38,911 nt of DNA from JAGVXD01 sp964554415 (lineage in GTDB: Archaea > Nanobdellota > Nanobdellia > Pacearchaeales > GW2011-AR1), in NCBI GenBank assembly GCA_964554415.1, contig CAZKON010000005.1:1-38911 (forward strand). Direction: 5' to 3'. How positions within the stretch are numbered: position 1 is the first letter of the stretch; each line of letters begins with the position of its first letter. Below the pieces are notes generated by a model. The model did no database searches. It worked only from the letters and a program-made list of their open reading frames with translations, and was not told the origin of the DNA. The position numbers and the translations under genes are program-made. Shown here piece by piece: positions 16,881 through 24,316 of the stretch.

Positions 16881-17029
16881 CTTTCTTATTTATTAAATAA
16901 GTTAGTTACTTAGTTACTAATTAGCAATAACCTGCGTATATCATATACTTTGAAAATTTTTGATTCCTGAGCGCACTCAAGAATGCAATAGTTATCATTC
17001 TTAAGATATTGAAGACTTTGAAAAACCCC

Positions 17030-17229
17030 TATAGAGAGCTTTGAATAACCCTCCAATTTCGATGTCCCTCGAGGGTCGTCAGAAATCCATGATTTCTGAG
17101 CGCCTCGAGACACCAAGAACTTCTGTTCTTGGATGCATTCAAAAATCAAAGATTTTTGATGATCGGAGATTCTCTTAGTTTCAAAGCGGTTCGATAGAGG
17201 ACTTTGGGGTTTTTCAAAGTCCTCTATAA
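17030..17229. mobile_element. MITE-like element with terminal inverted repeats, copy 1
   Basis: 200 nt bounded by tatagagagctttgaa on the left and caaagtcctctat on the right (inverted repeats). The right end is itself a perfect 13-bp hairpin (17194-17206 with 17215-17227). The interior holds hairpins cagaaatc/gatttctg, ccaagaac/gttcttgg, tcaaaaatc/gatttttga and gagaatc-type. The first 82 nt nearly equal 20026-20107. An extra block of about 51 nt (two hairpins) is present here but not in the other copy. No open reading frame is supported. Confidence 0.7.
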
Positions 17230-17239
17230 TATAAAAAAA

Positions 17240-17460
17240 CGATGCGCCCTCCGCACCTTAAAACGTTAGAAACTGAAAGTTTCTGAGCGCCTCGAGAATC
17301 GGAGAGTTTCTCAGCCTCGAGAACTACTGTTCTCTACGGCCGTCAAAAACCTCTGGTTTTTGAGGGATGCGGTTTGGGGAGGCGCTCGTTTCATCAGGAA
17401 TTCTGTGAATTCCTGAATGCCATCGAGAATGCGAACGCAGAGCATTCTCGAGGTTTTGAT
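17240..17460. repeat. Chain of intergenic hairpins
   Basis: Continues the gene-free region up to the gene end at 17478. Hairpins include gaaact/agtttc (about 17270-17285), tcaaaaacc/ggtttttga (17343-17363), caggaattc/gaattcctg (17395-17415, perfect 9 bp) and cgagaatgc/gcattctcg (17424-17450). Linkers such as gagcgcctcgaga recur. The block gatgcgccctccgcacctt with the following aaaacgt resembles 38583-38606, and 25 nt from 17341 are identical to 38606-38630. Confidence 0.7.
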
Positions 17461-17477
17461 GTTCAATGTTATATCTT

Positions 17478-17864
17478 TTAAGAAGATACTTTTGGCGTAC
17501 AATCCTGCGGACAATTAAAACTATGTTCTTTTTGTCCGCAGATACCATCACCGCACTTAATACATACACTATCATAAAACATATCTGGTAATCGAACGGA
17601 CCCATCTCCAATGATTTTATATTGTTTTTCTAAAGCATCCTCAACTGCAGTGAGTCCTGTGCAGCAAGGGACATCCTTTACTATTTCTGGAGGAGATACA
17701 CCTTTATAAATTAAATTTTTTTCTCCTTCTTTGGCGCATAATGATGTTTTATTACTTAATGGAAGAGGTTGCGGAAAATTACGATTATCAAAAAATAAAT
17801 ACACACCAACTATAATAAGGACGATAATAAGTGTAAACGATAGAACTACTAATTTATTATTCAT
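17478..17864 (-). CDS. Small membrane-anchored Cys-rich exported protein
   Basis: A 128-residue product from the ATG at 17864 (MNNKLVVLSFTLIIVLIIVGVYLFF), with one N-terminal membrane anchor and an extracellular part. The C-terminus carries CIKCGDGICGQKEHSFNC followed by PQDC, the CGDGxC...NCPxDC motif frequent in DPANN exported proteins. A related motif is at the C-terminus of the giant protease (CGNRVCQEKLGESC). The start was chosen because it overlaps the stop of 17861-18526 as ATGA. An upstream in-frame start at 17906 would lie within that gene. Function unknown. Confidence 0.8.
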   Translation of the reverse strand: MNNKLVVLSFTLIIVLIIVGVYLFFDNRNFPQPLPLSNKTSLCAKEGEKNLIYKGVSPPEIVKDVPCCTGLTAVEDALEKQYKIIGDGSVRLPDMFYDSVCIKCGDGICGQKEHSFNCPQDCTPKVSS

Positions 17865-18526
17865 TTTTCTTCCTCTGCAATGCACCGTCCATCTTCGCAG
17901 AGGCATTCTATTTTTTCTGCTGCCACTCCATTTTCATCGCAGTAGTATTCAAATAAAGTATCAGAAGATAAATCTGTTCTTTGTATTGGTATGAACCTAT
18001 TCACAAAACTGAAAGGATACCAACAGAAATCAGCAAGAGTCTTTCTTCCTCCTTTGATAAGAAGCTTCCCCTTTTTATCATACTTTAGCCCACCATCAGT
18101 ATCTGTACAGAGGAAAGCCTCCTTATTCCATAATGAAACAAACACTTGAGGAGTATATCCTACAACCTCTCGTGCAAGAATGACATCAACTTGAAGAATG
18201 ATGCCCTCGTTTACATCACTTATTTTATAAGATGAACCCTCATACATTGTATCTGTAACAAACTCATTCCCTTCTTCATCTCTAATTTTAATCTTAGTCT
18301 TCTTTGAATCAACGTACTCTACAGACACAATAAAATTTTGGTTCTGGACAGTTATTTCTTGAGAATATCCTTCAGAAAGCACTATTCTCGTTGGGGCAGG
18401 ACCAGAAGTATCATTTCTCGAAATTACATTTCCAGTTAGTTTTGGTTTGAGAAGAAAGAGAGAAACTCCAATGAGCAGCACAAGAATTATAAAGAAATGG
18501 ATTTTTCTACCTTTACTTTTTCTCAT
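17861..18526 (-). CDS. Exported protein with a C(T)DTDGG Cys module
   Basis: A 221-residue product. The N-terminal anchor is IHFFIILVLLIGVSLFLL (about residues 9-26), followed by a beta-rich domain (50-125). The C-terminal Cys module runs from CTDTDGGLKYDKKGKL through DFCW and LFEYYCDENGV to CLCEDGRC. It is the same module as the tandem repeats of the giant protease at 33100-33670 (CTETDGG...GTV...EYFYDAG...CSDGAC). A TATA box lies about 28 nt upstream (18551-18560, minus strand). It is the first gene of a two-gene operon with 17478-17864. Confidence 0.8.
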   Translation of the reverse strand: MRKSKGRKIHFFIILVLLIGVSLFLLKPKLTGNVISRNDTSGPAPTRIVLSEGYSQEITVQNQNFIVSVEYVDSKKTKIKIRDEEGNEFVTDTMYEGSSYKISDVNEGIILQVDVILAREVVGYTPQVFVSLWNKEAFLCTDTDGGLKYDKKGKLLIKGGRKTLADFCWYPFSFVNRFIPIQRTDLSSDTLFEYYCDENGVAAEKIECLCEDGRCIAEEEK

Positions 18527-18731
18527 GATAACGTTAAGTATATCTATCTTTTTATATGTTTGTTTTTTCTCTAAATTATAGCCAAGAAATTTAATAATTG
18601 AATAGTTAGTCGTTAGCTATAGCATGATAGCGTATGCTTAAAAATCACCTTCGTTTTTAATAGAAAAACATTTGGCTCACCTATAGAAAGTTGAAATTCA
18701 ATCCGAAGGTTGAAACCTTTAAGGGTTTCTT

Positions 18732-19325
18732 TCAACTACTTGTCATAAAATCAATGCTTTTGTTGTGATGTACCGCTATAAACGCAATAAGTCCGCATAA
18801 TAAAAAAAACATCATCGCCAAGTTAATGATAACAGGCATATCTAAGCGTAAGATTGAAGTACCACTCTCTGCGCGTACACTTTCCAGAAGCCCATTATTC
18901 CTCAGAGCATTCTCTGAAACATTTACGACAATCCAGGTTCCAATTCCACCTATACTCTGGGCAGGTTGCATCAAAAGCACCCCTCTATAAATCCCGGATT
19001 CTTTACTGACAACACAAAAAGGTATAGAAAAACTTCCAGCATTTACCCATACTATCTCAGGATGCTCAACAATTAAACCAACATCGCGAGCTGAAAAAAA
19101 ATAATCTTCCAGATTTCTGCTTGGATTAGCTGACCAAGCGCTTTGCAAAAGAAGTGCATCACTGCCATATACAGAAACATCAAAAGCAGTACAATTTGGG
19201 GTTCCGGCAGTATTCTGCAAAAATATATCTGGAGGAGCGCTAATTTCAATAGCGCAAGCAGGAGGTACAAAGAATAAAGCACAAATCAAAAAGAATAATC
19301 TGATTACACTTTTGTCCGAAGCCAT
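18732..19325 (-). CDS. Type I membrane protein, secreted domain of unknown function
   Basis: A 197-residue product with an N-terminal signal peptide (VIRLFFLICALFFVPPACA, residues 7-25), an extracellular beta-rich domain with two Cys (TPNCTAF, IPFCVVS) and a C-terminal membrane helix (VIINLAMMFFLLCGLIAFIAV) followed by a short cytoplasmic tail. No family recognised. It starts 7 nt after the upstream gene 19332-19784 ends, so the two form an operon. The gap that follows (18527-18731) holds a degenerate hairpin around 18708-18735 and no gene. Confidence 0.8.
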   Translation of the reverse strand: MASDKSVIRLFFLICALFFVPPACAIEISAPPDIFLQNTAGTPNCTAFDVSVYGSDALLLQSAWSANPSRNLEDYFFSARDVGLIVEHPEIVWVNAGSFSIPFCVVSKESGIYRGVLLMQPAQSIGGIGTWIVVNVSENALRNNGLLESVRAESGTSILRLDMPVIINLAMMFFLLCGLIAFIAVHHNKSIDFMTSS

Positions 19326-19331
19326 AATAAT

Positions 19332-19784
19332 TTACACAGCAGTCGCCCAGAACACGACAGTCGCACGATGGTTGGGAATATTCTGGGGTATGCTATCAGT
19401 ATACTGACGCAAATCTAATTGCGCGTAGAAGTAATCATCTTCACTCTGCCCAATGGCACGAGGACGTGGGATATTCATTTTGAATGTCCCTATTGGCTTG
19501 AATTCTTCAGTAGTCCGTCTGGCGAGAATTAAATTAGAAAAAATTTTATCCTGTGTTTCTAGCCGTGGAATAAATTGAACAGCAGTCGTGCCGGTATTAT
19601 TGACAACTATCTTAACCCTTTCAGAAACAAATCCGGGGCTTACCCTGCCAAAAGAAACCATCTCTGGAACTTGCACGCGCACAACCGGCGCAAGTACATT
19701 CGCATCTACAATCATGCGCTCGCTTTGTTCAGCAGCAGCGAAAGGCACTAAGAAAAAAATAAATGCAAGCAACCAATATCTCAT
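19332..19784 (-). CDS. Secreted beta-sandwich-like protein
   Basis: A 150-residue product from the ATG at 19784 (MRYWLLAFIFFLVPFAAAEQ), with a signal peptide cleaved near AAA-E and a beta-rich mature domain (VSFGRVSPGFVSERVKIVVNNTG, as in immunoglobulin-like surface domains). An alternative upstream TTG start at 19793 is rejected because the TATA box at 19803-19813 lies 24 nt before the ATG. It is the first gene of the operon with 18732-19325. Partner and function are not known. Confidence 0.8.
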   Translation of the reverse strand: MRYWLLAFIFFLVPFAAAEQSERMIVDANVLAPVVRVQVPEMVSFGRVSPGFVSERVKIVVNNTGTTAVQFIPRLETQDKIFSNLILARRTTEEFKPIGTFKMNIPRPRAIGQSEDDYFYAQLDLRQYTDSIPQNIPNHRATVVFWATAV

Positions 19785-19802
19785 TATATACAAAAGCAGT
19801 AA

Positions 19803-19813
19803 ATATATTTAAA
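19803..19813 (-). promoter_or_regulatory. TATA box for the secreted-protein operon
   Basis: Minus-strand ATTTAAATATA, 24 nt before the ATG at 19784. It indicates a leaderless transcript and fixes the start. Confidence 0.65.
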
Positions 19814-19939
19814 TCTTCGTATATAAATTATATACGAGCTTAATCCATTATACCCTCTCGTTCCTCTCTTGCTGCGGAGTTCCTCGGCTAAAGAGCTGCG
19901 GACTTCCTCGCTGCGGAGTCGCTGCGCTAACTCGCCACA

Positions 19940-20010
19940 TGGCCCTGCCCAGAATCGAACTGGGGCTTCGTCCACGTCAAGGATGCGTTCTACCATTAGA
20001 CTACAGGGCC
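19940..20010 (-). tRNA. tRNA-Val (anticodon GAC)
   Basis: Minus-strand cloverleaf with acceptor ggccctg/cagggcc, discriminator A, T-arm cccag-ttcgatt-ctggg and anticodon loop ttgacgt (anticodon GAC). The anticodon stem catcc/ggacg has one A-C mismatch and the D-stem is weak. CCA is not encoded. The 5' end of the gene lies only 15 nt from the repeat element at 20026-20257, so its promoter must overlap that element. Confidence 0.85.
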
Positions 20011-20025
20011 TTCTTTCTGCAAGCG

Positions 20026-20257
20026 TATAGAGAGCTTTGAATAACCCTCCAATTTCGATGTCCCTCGAGGCTCGTCAGAAATCATGGATTTCTGAGCGCC
20101 TCGAGAATCGGAGATTCTCTTAGTGTCAAGAACCACCCACTGAAGTAGGTGGCGTGTTGTGGTTCTTGAGCACAGTCAAGAATTACGTTTGCGCAATCCC
20201 CCTACTTTAGTTTGTGGTTAAGCAAACGTAATTCTTGATGTTTCAAAGTCCTCTATA
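20026..20257. mobile_element. MITE-like element with terminal inverted repeats, copy 2
   Basis: 232 nt with ends tatagagagctttga (20026) and caaagtcctctata (20244-20257), matching those of 17030-17229. Interior: cagaaatc/gatttctg hairpin, gagaatc/gattctc hairpin, the 49-nt compound hairpin 20125-20173 (inverted copy of 605-653), then a perfect 17-bp stem (20176-20192 with 20222-20238) around a ctactttagt tip. Minus-strand CTCTATAC at the left end is the best TATA candidate for tRNA-Val. Confidence 0.7.
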
Positions 20258-20262
20258 ACTAT

Positions 20263-20497
20263 ATAGCTAACGACATTAAAATCTGATTGTTTTGTCGTTA
20301 GCTATCAAGTGAAAGACGTACAATATTGTTTATTACATTTTGAGTTGAATACTCCGCAGCTTGCTGCTGCTCAAAATGTAATTAGAGAATTCCGTCTTGA
20401 ACCGAGTGCAATACCCCGCAGCTTGCTGCGGAGAGAGCGAAGCGAACGATGGGATGCACGAGGTTAGGAATTCTCTTTATTACTTACGTCTTTCACT
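20263..20497. repeat. Nested palindromes, second repeat family
   Basis: Perfect stems: atagctaacgac/gtcgttagctat (20263-20305); agtgaaagacgta/tacgtctttcact (20308-20320 with 20485-20497), enclosing attacattttgag/ctcaaaatgtaat (20332-20382) and agagaattcc/ggaattctct (20384-20476), each with a gcagcttgctgc-type inner hairpin. About 70 nt from 20267 resembles 29030-29093. No gene is seen in 20011-20530. Confidence 0.75.
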
Positions 20498-20530
20498 ATA
20501 TATAAGTCTTTTTCTTGAGGCTGAAATAAG

Positions 20531-22081
20531 CTAATCCATGCGTAAAACTAAAGTTCCCTTCCTCACAAGTTTTTTCATCTCAGTTTCAGTTAATTTATAG
20601 GGAGAATGTAATAAAGGCCTGAATTCGATAAAATATGGAGACCCTTTGTTATAATCCGCACATTCTGCCATGCCCAAGCCAGTAGGTAATTTAGCGATGA
20701 GATTGCTGATAACTGCTCCATGTCTTTCTCTTACACGTTTGATATCACCTTCATATCTCGTATGCACCTGTATCTCCGTGCCTATGTTTCCTCTGATAGC
20801 TCCTTTAAAGTCAGTCAGTACCTGTGAAATCATCAGCAATCCAATGCCCCACTTCCTGAATTCACGCACAGCCTGCTCAAGTTTTGTGTATGCCTTTCTA
20901 CCTCCATACTTCGGCAGCAGTCTGTGAACTTCGTCAAGTACAAGCAAGGATTGCAATGAGCCTGATTCTGGCAAGTTAGCACTATAAATCTGACTTAAAG
21001 CAGCATCAATAAATTCATCAACTTTACGGGGAGTCAGCTTATCAAGGCGGAACACAGTCATGCCTTTCATGAAAAGATAATGTATAATGTCAACATGCAT
21101 TGTTGCATCAGTAATTTCAATAACATATGGATTAAACGCTTGAGGAAGTCCAAGACCAAATTTATTATATTTCTTGCGCATACGTTCATCTGTATTCTTC
21201 TTAGCAAATCCCGACCATTGCCCAATCGGATCAAAGACAATAACAGGCAAGCTGCGTTTCAATAATTCTTCAGCAATAACCATCCCTGTAATTGTCTTCC
21301 CGCTTCCAGTACCTCCGGCAATCAAAGTGTGTCTGTTCAATTGCGTATGATCCAGATACGCTTTCTCATCGCTGTCAGCAACAATTCCAACGTATGCATA
21401 TTTTGATTGTGGAAGCGTAAAAAAGTCAGGGAAAGGATACTGGCTGTTTTTCTGTCTCTCTTCGTATTTTTTCTTAAGCAAGCCTTTTCTAAGCCAAAAA
21501 ACATAGTAAACTCCGGCGAATATAACAAAAGAAGCAGCAGCAATGCTAAGAAAGAAAGAAAGATGTTCCTGCAGCCATGGCGTTGCAATCATACGCTCAA
21601 TAGTAATAGGATAAGATATTATAACAGAATTTTGAGAAGTGCTTATATTGACTAAAAAAACATAATTCCCCTCTGGAACAACATCTGGCAATCCCAAACG
21701 GCTTGTTAAAATAAAAGACTCATTCTTGTCAACTCTCTCATCTTTCCGTAGAAAGCTCTGGTTGCTATTCGCGTTAACAATTTCATAAATAAAGATAAAA
21801 GGCTCAGTATTTTCCTGATTCGCACGTGTTACATTAACGCTAAAAAGAATAGCCCTGCCAGGAGAAACTTGAGAGCCGCGGGCAACCTGTAAAGAAACAT
21901 TTGCCAGTACACCTCCCTCCGCATTAGTCAGCACTCCAGTCAAAGAAGATTGAGATTTTGGCTCCAGTGGAAATGATACACGTCCGAATGCTCCAATAAT
22001 TGATGAATTGTACACCCACGCAATAATAAGAATACCTAATATCAAAGTGAAAACAAAAAAAATGATTTTATTTTTTGGCAC
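20531..22081 (-). CDS. Membrane-anchored HerA/VirB4-like ATPase
   Basis: A 516-residue protein with two membrane helices: residues 5-27 (IIFFVFTLILGILIIAWVY) and about 174-198. Between them is an extracytoplasmic beta domain of about 145 residues. The C-terminal 300 residues are a HerA/FtsK-superfamily ATPase with Walker A GGTGSGKT (about 255-262), Walker B LLVLDEVH (about 378-385), a sensor-like LLMISQ and an arginine-rich tail end. Soluble HerA works in DNA end resection; membrane-fused versions are thought to pump DNA or protein across membranes. The start is GTG at 22081 with GGTGAG 7 nt before it. It is flanked by tRNAs and secreted-protein genes, not by nurA/mre11, which argues against a repair role. 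Confidence 0.85.
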   Translation of the reverse strand: MPKNKIIFFVFTLILGILIIAWVYNSSIIGAFGRVSFPLEPKSQSSLTGVLTNAEGGVLANVSLQVARGSQVSPGRAILFSVNVTRANQENTEPFIFIYEIVNANSNQSFLRKDERVDKNESFILTSRLGLPDVVPEGNYVFLVNISTSQNSVIISYPITIERMIATPWLQEHLSFFLSIAAASFVIFAGVYYVFWLRKGLLKKKYEERQKNSQYPFPDFFTLPQSKYAYVGIVADSDEKAYLDHTQLNRHTLIAGGTGSGKTITGMVIAEELLKRSLPVIVFDPIGQWSGFAKKNTDERMRKKYNKFGLGLPQAFNPYVIEITDATMHVDIIHYLFMKGMTVFRLDKLTPRKVDEFIDAALSQIYSANLPESGSLQSLLVLDEVHRLLPKYGGRKAYTKLEQAVREFRKWGIGLLMISQVLTDFKGAIRGNIGTEIQVHTRYEGDIKRVRERHGAVISNLIAKLPTGLGMAECADYNKGSPYFIEFRPLLHSPYKLTETEMKKLVRKGTLVLRMD

Positions 22082-22111
22082 GTTTAGCTCACCATATCCA
22101 AAAGTCCCGTC

Positions 22112-22125
22112 ACGTTTATAAACGT
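22112..22125. promoter_or_regulatory. Palindromic TATA element between HerA-like gene and tRNA-Thr
   Basis: acgtttataaacgt is a perfect 14-nt palindrome. It lies 28 nt before tRNA-Thr on the plus strand and 37 nt before the HerA-like GTG on the minus strand, so one symmetrical TATA could serve both directions. Confidence 0.55.
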
Positions 22126-22145
22126 TCCTTGCTCTCCACGATTAA

Positions 22146-22219
22146 GCCTCTATAGCTCAGTCGGATAGAGCATCAGTTTTGTAAACTGAGGGTCGGGGGT
22201 TCGAATCCCCCTAGAGGCT
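22146..22219 (+). tRNA. tRNA-Thr (anticodon TGT)
   Basis: Full cloverleaf: acceptor gcctcta/tagaggc, D-arm gctc-agtcggata-gagc, anticodon stem tcagt/actga with loop tttgtaa (anticodon TGT), T-arm ggggg-ttcgaat-ccccc, discriminator T. CCA is not encoded. Its last base is also the last base of the stop codon of the minus-strand gene 22219-22548. Confidence 0.95.
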
Positions 22220-22548
22220 TACTCAAACTCTTTCTCCACAAACCTCCCCGCCTTCTTTACCTCTCGTTCAGCCAACCTTACTTCTTTTCTGACAGTACGC
22301 TCAACAACACGCGCTTCTTGCTTTATCTTTCTCAGCAATCGCTGCGCCCAGACAAACTCTCCTCCAAGAATGCTCAATCCAATAATTATAGTAAGCCATC
22401 CGGGTCCAGGAATAATCAGCAAAGCAAGACCTATAAGAAGAATCGTTGCTCCAACAACAGCAATTATAATTTTCCATATGTGCTCTATAGATAAACGCAC
22501 TGCTAAAGGCACTACTTTAGTCTTTGGATAATCTGTTGAAATTCTCAT
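22219..22548 (-). CDS. PGPGW-family small transmembrane protein
   Basis: A 109-residue product with a hydrophobic hairpin: helix (about 26-45, IIIAVVGATILLIGLALLII), the family signature PGPGW, then a second helix (LTIIIGLSILGGEFVWA). A strongly charged C-terminal coiled-coil-like tail (KQEARVVERTVRKEVRLAER) follows. This fits the PF09656 group of putative membrane proteins, whose function is not established. It overlaps the GINS stop by 4 nt (ATGA), so it is co-translated with the replication gene. Confidence 0.85.
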   Translation of the reverse strand: MRISTDYPKTKVVPLAVRLSIEHIWKIIIAVVGATILLIGLALLIIPGPGWLTIIIGLSILGGEFVWAQRLLRKIKQEARVVERTVRKEVRLAEREVKKAGRFVEKEFE

Positions 22549-23108
22549 AGTTCATCAGCATAACGCGCCTTGCCGCTTGAAACAAGAAGCGATGAGACTT
22601 CAAAATCCAAATGAGCCAGTTCGCCCTCATTAAAAGGTCCAACCACATTTCCCCCCATATCAACAAATTGTTCAGTGTTTTGGATAAAAATAATCATACT
22701 CTGTTTCTGCTCTGCCTTTCCAAGTTGTTTGTCGCCATGAAGCAGTCTGGCCAATTCGCGGTCTCCTTCCTCAAACGTCTTGGTTAATGTGTCAAAAGTT
22801 TTTCGCTCGAAAGGCAACATATATTCATAATCTCGCTTCATAATGCCCGTCTCGCTTGCAACAAACATTAAGTTCAAGAGTTTCTTCTTCCGGCGCAGAA
22901 TAAGTTCCTTAAAGAGAGAAATAGAATTCTCAAGCTGCTTCTTAGATGTCCCTATATTATCAAGAAGGGGCGAGTCATCAGCAGGAGTTTGTACTCTTTG
23001 TTCTTGTAAAAAAGCCGCAACATCTGCGATAATTGTGTTTGGTAGCTGCTGTAAGGTCTCAGAGTACTTCTCACGTCTTAATATCTCATAAAGCTCTGAA
23101 TAATTCAT
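22545..23108 (-). CDS. Archaeal GINS complex subunit (Gins51/Gins15-like)
   Basis: Part of the replicative helicase complex with MCM and the GAN/Cdc45-type protein. The 187-residue product from MNYSELYEILRREKYSE has a helical A domain (about 1-130; conserved core ILRRKKKLLNLMFVASETG) followed by a small beta B domain (IIFIQNTEQFVDMGGNVVGPF, then ELAHLDFEVSSLLVSSGKA). The A-then-B order is that of the 51-type subunit. The ATG at 23108 was chosen over 23123 because the TATA (CTTTATAT, minus strand, about 23131-23139) lies 26 nt before it. It is divergent from FtsY. Confidence 0.85.
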   Translation of the reverse strand: MNYSELYEILRREKYSETLQQLPNTIIADVAAFLQEQRVQTPADDSPLLDNIGTSKKQLENSISLFKELILRRKKKLLNLMFVASETGIMKRDYEYMLPFERKTFDTLTKTFEEGDRELARLLHGDKQLGKAEQKQSMIIFIQNTEQFVDMGGNVVGPFNEGELAHLDFEVSSLLVSSGKARYADEL

Positions 23109-23128
23109 CTCATAAAAACGCAAAAAAG

Positions 23129-23190
23129 CTATATAAAGATATAGCTAAAAGAAAACAGAAGGTACTTCCGACACTCATCAGATTTATAAA
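23129..23190. promoter_or_regulatory. Divergent promoters, GINS and FtsY
   Basis: Minus-strand CTTTATATAG (23129-23139) serves GINS at 23108. Plus-strand GATTTATAAA (23181-23190) lies 25 nt before the FtsY ATG at 23212. Both spacings predict leaderless mRNAs. Confidence 0.65.
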
Positions 23191-23211
23191 TCTCCTCCCT
23201 CTGTTTCTGGC

Positions 23212-24315
23212 ATGTTTGACTTTTTAAGAAAGAAAATTACAGGATGGCTTGGTAAGAAGGAAAAGAAGGTAAGTAAAAAGAACAAAAAAGAGAGCAAGAA
23301 AAAAAAGACAGAGAAAAAATCTCGGAAAGGTGAAGAAAAAAAGAAAAAAACGCAGGTAATTCTCACCGAGCAGGTTCATTCAAGTAAAGAAACAGAATTA
23401 ATCAGTCAGTCGCCGAGCCAGCAAGAAGAACAAACAAGAGAAAATTTCTTCACGCGCCTTGTCAGGCGTATTGTCACTTCAAAGCTTACCTCAGAGCAAT
23501 TCGACGAGATATTTATGGAGCTTGAACTGACACTGCTGGAAAACAATGTCGCTCTCGAAGCAGTAGACAAAATCAGGGAGCGCCTTGCTGCTCAATTAGT
23601 TGGGAAAGAAACAAAAAAATCAGACGCACCTGCATTCGTTCTTACTGCCCTAAAAGATTCTGTCCTTTCTTTATTAATTGAACCTCCGAATCTGTTCGAA
23701 CAAATCAAATCCTCTTCCTCCACATATATCATCCTTTTCTTCGGAATCAATGGCACAGGTAAAACAACTTCTGTGGCAAAGCTAGCGCATTTTCTGAAAA
23801 AACAAGGCATCTCTTGTGTCCTTGCAGCCGCCGATACATTCAGAGCTGCTTCCATTGAACAGCTTAAAACACATGCTGAACGCCTCAAAATGCCTTGCAT
23901 CGCCTCGCAGTACGGTGCAGACCCTGCTTCTGTTGCTTTTGATGCCATCGCTTACGCAAAAAAGCACACTCTCAAAGCAGTGATTATTGATACTGCCGGC
24001 CGTATGTATACCCAAGAGAATTTGCTCAAGGAAATGGAAAAAATTGTTCGTGTTACGAAGCCAAACCTCAAGCTCTTCGTCGGCGAGTCAATAACAGGAA
24101 ATGATGTAATTGATCAGGCAAAAACTTTCAACGAATCAATCGGAATAGATGGAATAATTCTCACAAAAGCAGACATAGACGAAAAAGCAGGCGCAATTCT
24201 TTCTGTTTCCCATGTCACAGGAAAGCCGATTTATTTCTTGGGTACCGGACAGGGTTATGACGATTTGACGCCCTTTACGAAAAAGGCAGTGTTGAAGAAT
24301 TTAGGGTTAGAATAA
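23212..24315 (+). CDS. ftsY: Signal recognition particle receptor FtsY
   Basis: Membrane-associated GTPase that receives SRP-ribosome complexes. The 367-residue protein has a very lysine-rich N-terminal tail (about residues 10-48), an N domain helical bundle (about 70-150) and a G domain with the P-loop GINGTGKTT (about 178-186), DTFRAASIEQL, DTAGRMYTQENL, TKADIDEKAG and FLGTGQGYDDLTPF at the C-terminus. The tail is basic, as expected for direct lipid binding, and not acidic like the bacterial A domain. It is followed after 1 nt by a membrane protein gene, probably co-transcribed. SRP54 lies about 2.4 kb downstream. Confidence 0.96.
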   Translation: MFDFLRKKITGWLGKKEKKVSKKNKKESKKKKTEKKSRKGEEKKKKTQVILTEQVHSSKETELISQSPSQQEEQTRENFFTRLVRRIVTSKLTSEQFDEIFMELELTLLENNVALEAVDKIRERLAAQLVGKETKKSDAPAFVLTALKDSVLSLLIEPPNLFEQIKSSSSTYIILFFGINGTGKTTSVAKLAHFLKKQGISCVLAAADTFRAASIEQLKTHAERLKMPCIASQYGADPASVAFDAIAYAKKHTLKAVIIDTAGRMYTQENLLKEMEKIVRVTKPNLKLFVGESITGNDVIDQAKTFNESIGIDGIILTKADIDEKAGAILSVSHVTGKPIYFLGTGQGYDDLTPFTKKAVLKNLGLE

Positions 24316-24316
24316 C

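Noticed and set aside
17030..17460. Possible CRISPR array
   Set aside because: The repeated units are palindromes of differing sequence with irregular spacing, with no constant direct repeat plus unique spacer, and no cas genes are nearby.
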